This document shows positions 5,680 to 6,479 of a stretch of DNA of 6,479 bases, in pieces. Origin of the DNA: an uncultured Erysipelotrichaceae bacterium (GTDB lineage Bacteria > Bacillota_I > Bacilli_A > Erysipelotrichales > Erysipelotrichaceae); assembly GCA_937893225.1 (NCBI GenBank), contig CALBJM010000162.1, positions 1 through 6,479 of the forward strand, given 5' to 3'. Within the stretch, counting starts at the first letter, position 1; each line of letters opens with the position of its first letter. A program made the translations under genes and the position numbers. The notes below the pieces were generated by a model that was not told the origin of the DNA, ran no database searches, and saw only the letters and a program-made list of their open reading frames with translations.

Positions 5680-6459
5680 ATGAACATTTTAATGACGATC
5701 GATGTAGGAAATACAAATATTTCATTGGGATTAATGGAAGGGAATGATGTTATTGGTTCTTTTCGCTTAACAACTAAAACACCTAGAACATCTGATGAAT
5801 TTGGGTTATGCATCAAAGAATTATTAGATACTACTAATCTTACAAACAAAGACATAGAAGCTGTTATTATTTCTTCTGTTGTACCAAAAATTATGTACTC
5901 TTTAAATTCTGCAATTGTAAAATATTTGCATCAAGACCCAATCATTGTTGGCCCTGGCATCAAAACGGGAATTTCAATACGTACAGATAATCCAAGAGAA
6001 GTTGGTGCAGATCGCATTGTAGATATTGCTATGGCATATCATACCTATCATAAAGCATGTATTATCGTTGATTTTGGTACTGCAACAACTTTTGATTATG
6101 TTTCAGAAGATGGTGTTTTCCGCTATACAGTTATTGCGCCTGGTTTAGGAATTAGTGCAAATGCGTTAACAAGTCAAACTGCAAAACTACCGGAAATTGA
6201 AATTCAAAAGCCAAAAAGTATTTTGAATGGAAATACGATTACTGGAATGCAAGCAGGCGTTGTGTATGGCTATATTGGAACGGTAGAATATATCATTAAA
6301 CAAATGAAAAAAGAGTTAAAAATCAAAGATTGTTTAGTTATAGCTACTGGTGGTCTAGGAAAAGTTATCGCAAAAGAAACAAATGAAATTGATTTATTTG
6401 ACCCAGATATCGCGTATAAAGGTATGCGGATCTTATATGATTTAAATAAGAACAATTAA
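5680..6459 (+). CDS. coaX: Type III pantothenate kinase (CoaX)
   Basis: This 259-residue, full-length type III pantothenate kinase phosphorylates pantothenate with ATP, the first step of coenzyme A synthesis; the family needs a monovalent cation and resists CoA feedback. Motifs in order are the phosphate loop DVGNTN (8-13) with Asp8, ISSVVP (64-69), GPGIKTGI (91-98), NPREVGADRIVD (104-115) with catalytic-site Asp111 and Arg112, DFGTATTFDYV (131-141) with cation-site Asp131, AKLPEIEI (168-175), and ATGGLG (222-227). One oddity is that the Gly-Gly usually preceding 'VIAPG' is Tyr-Thr here (149-150). AGAGGAG (5666-5672) lies 7 nt before the ATG. The start follows the coaBC stop by one base, so the kinase is made from the same message as the enzyme that uses its product. 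Nothing assignable lies in the 20 bases after its stop. Confidence 0.97.
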   Translation: MNILMTIDVGNTNISLGLMEGNDVIGSFRLTTKTPRTSDEFGLCIKELLDTTNLTNKDIEAVIISSVVPKIMYSLNSAIVKYLHQDPIIVGPGIKTGISIRTDNPREVGADRIVDIAMAYHTYHKACIIVDFGTATTFDYVSEDGVFRYTVIAPGLGISANALTSQTAKLPEIEIQKPKSILNGNTITGMQAGVVYGYIGTVEYIIKQMKKELKIKDCLVIATGGLGKVIAKETNEIDLFDPDIAYKGMRILYDLNKNN

Positions 6460-6479
6460 TGTTTTAAATGACTATGAGC

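Noticed and set aside
6468..6479. ATGACTATGAGC at the right edge as the start of the next gene
   Set aside because: Only four codons are visible and no ribosome binding site precedes them.

Overview
The window is about 6.5 kb of AT-rich DNA with strong AAGGAG/AGGAGG-type ribosome binding sites, tight plus-strand gene packing and the standard bacterial code (TGA is a stop in several genes). This fits a low-GC Firmicute. The protein styles suggest a gut Erysipelotrichia- or Clostridia-like commensal, but that placement is inference. All supported genes are on the plus strand, in two blocks separated by a terminator and a promoter.

Block 1 (1-3577): the tail of a MarR-type regulator overlaps by 4 nt a gene for a membrane-anchored or exported choloylglycine-hydrolase-family (linear amide C-N hydrolase) enzyme. 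Next is a decayed iron-containing alcohol dehydrogenase. It lacks its 5' part and carries a 5-bp tandem duplication, a one-base loss in an A-run, and a 45-bp in-frame insertion with a TGA stop bounded by short direct repeats. An intact class-3-like aldehyde dehydrogenase starts 3 nt after the pseudogene's last stop, so the two were probably an alcohol/aldehyde dehydrogenase pair.

Spacer (3578-3856): no convincing gene. It holds a clear rho-independent terminator with a GGAA tetraloop, a TATAAT box, and an approximately 100-nt leader containing an inverted repeat that could be an RNA hairpin or a DNA operator.

Block 2 (3857-6459): a compact coenzyme A operon. It encodes an ECF-transporter S component (pantothenate uptake, PanT by context), bifunctional CoaBC overlapping it by 8 nt, and type III pantothenate kinase CoaX one base after CoaBC. 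Together they import vitamin B5, phosphorylate it (CoaX), and convert 4'-phosphopantothenate to 4'-phosphopantetheine (CoaBC).

I see no mobile-element gene, CRISPR array, tRNA or rRNA, and no evidence of a wholly new system. The points most worth a second look are the stepwise decay of the alcohol dehydrogenase (especially the 45-bp insertion), the unusual N-terminal architecture of the hydrolase, and the structured leader upstream of panT.
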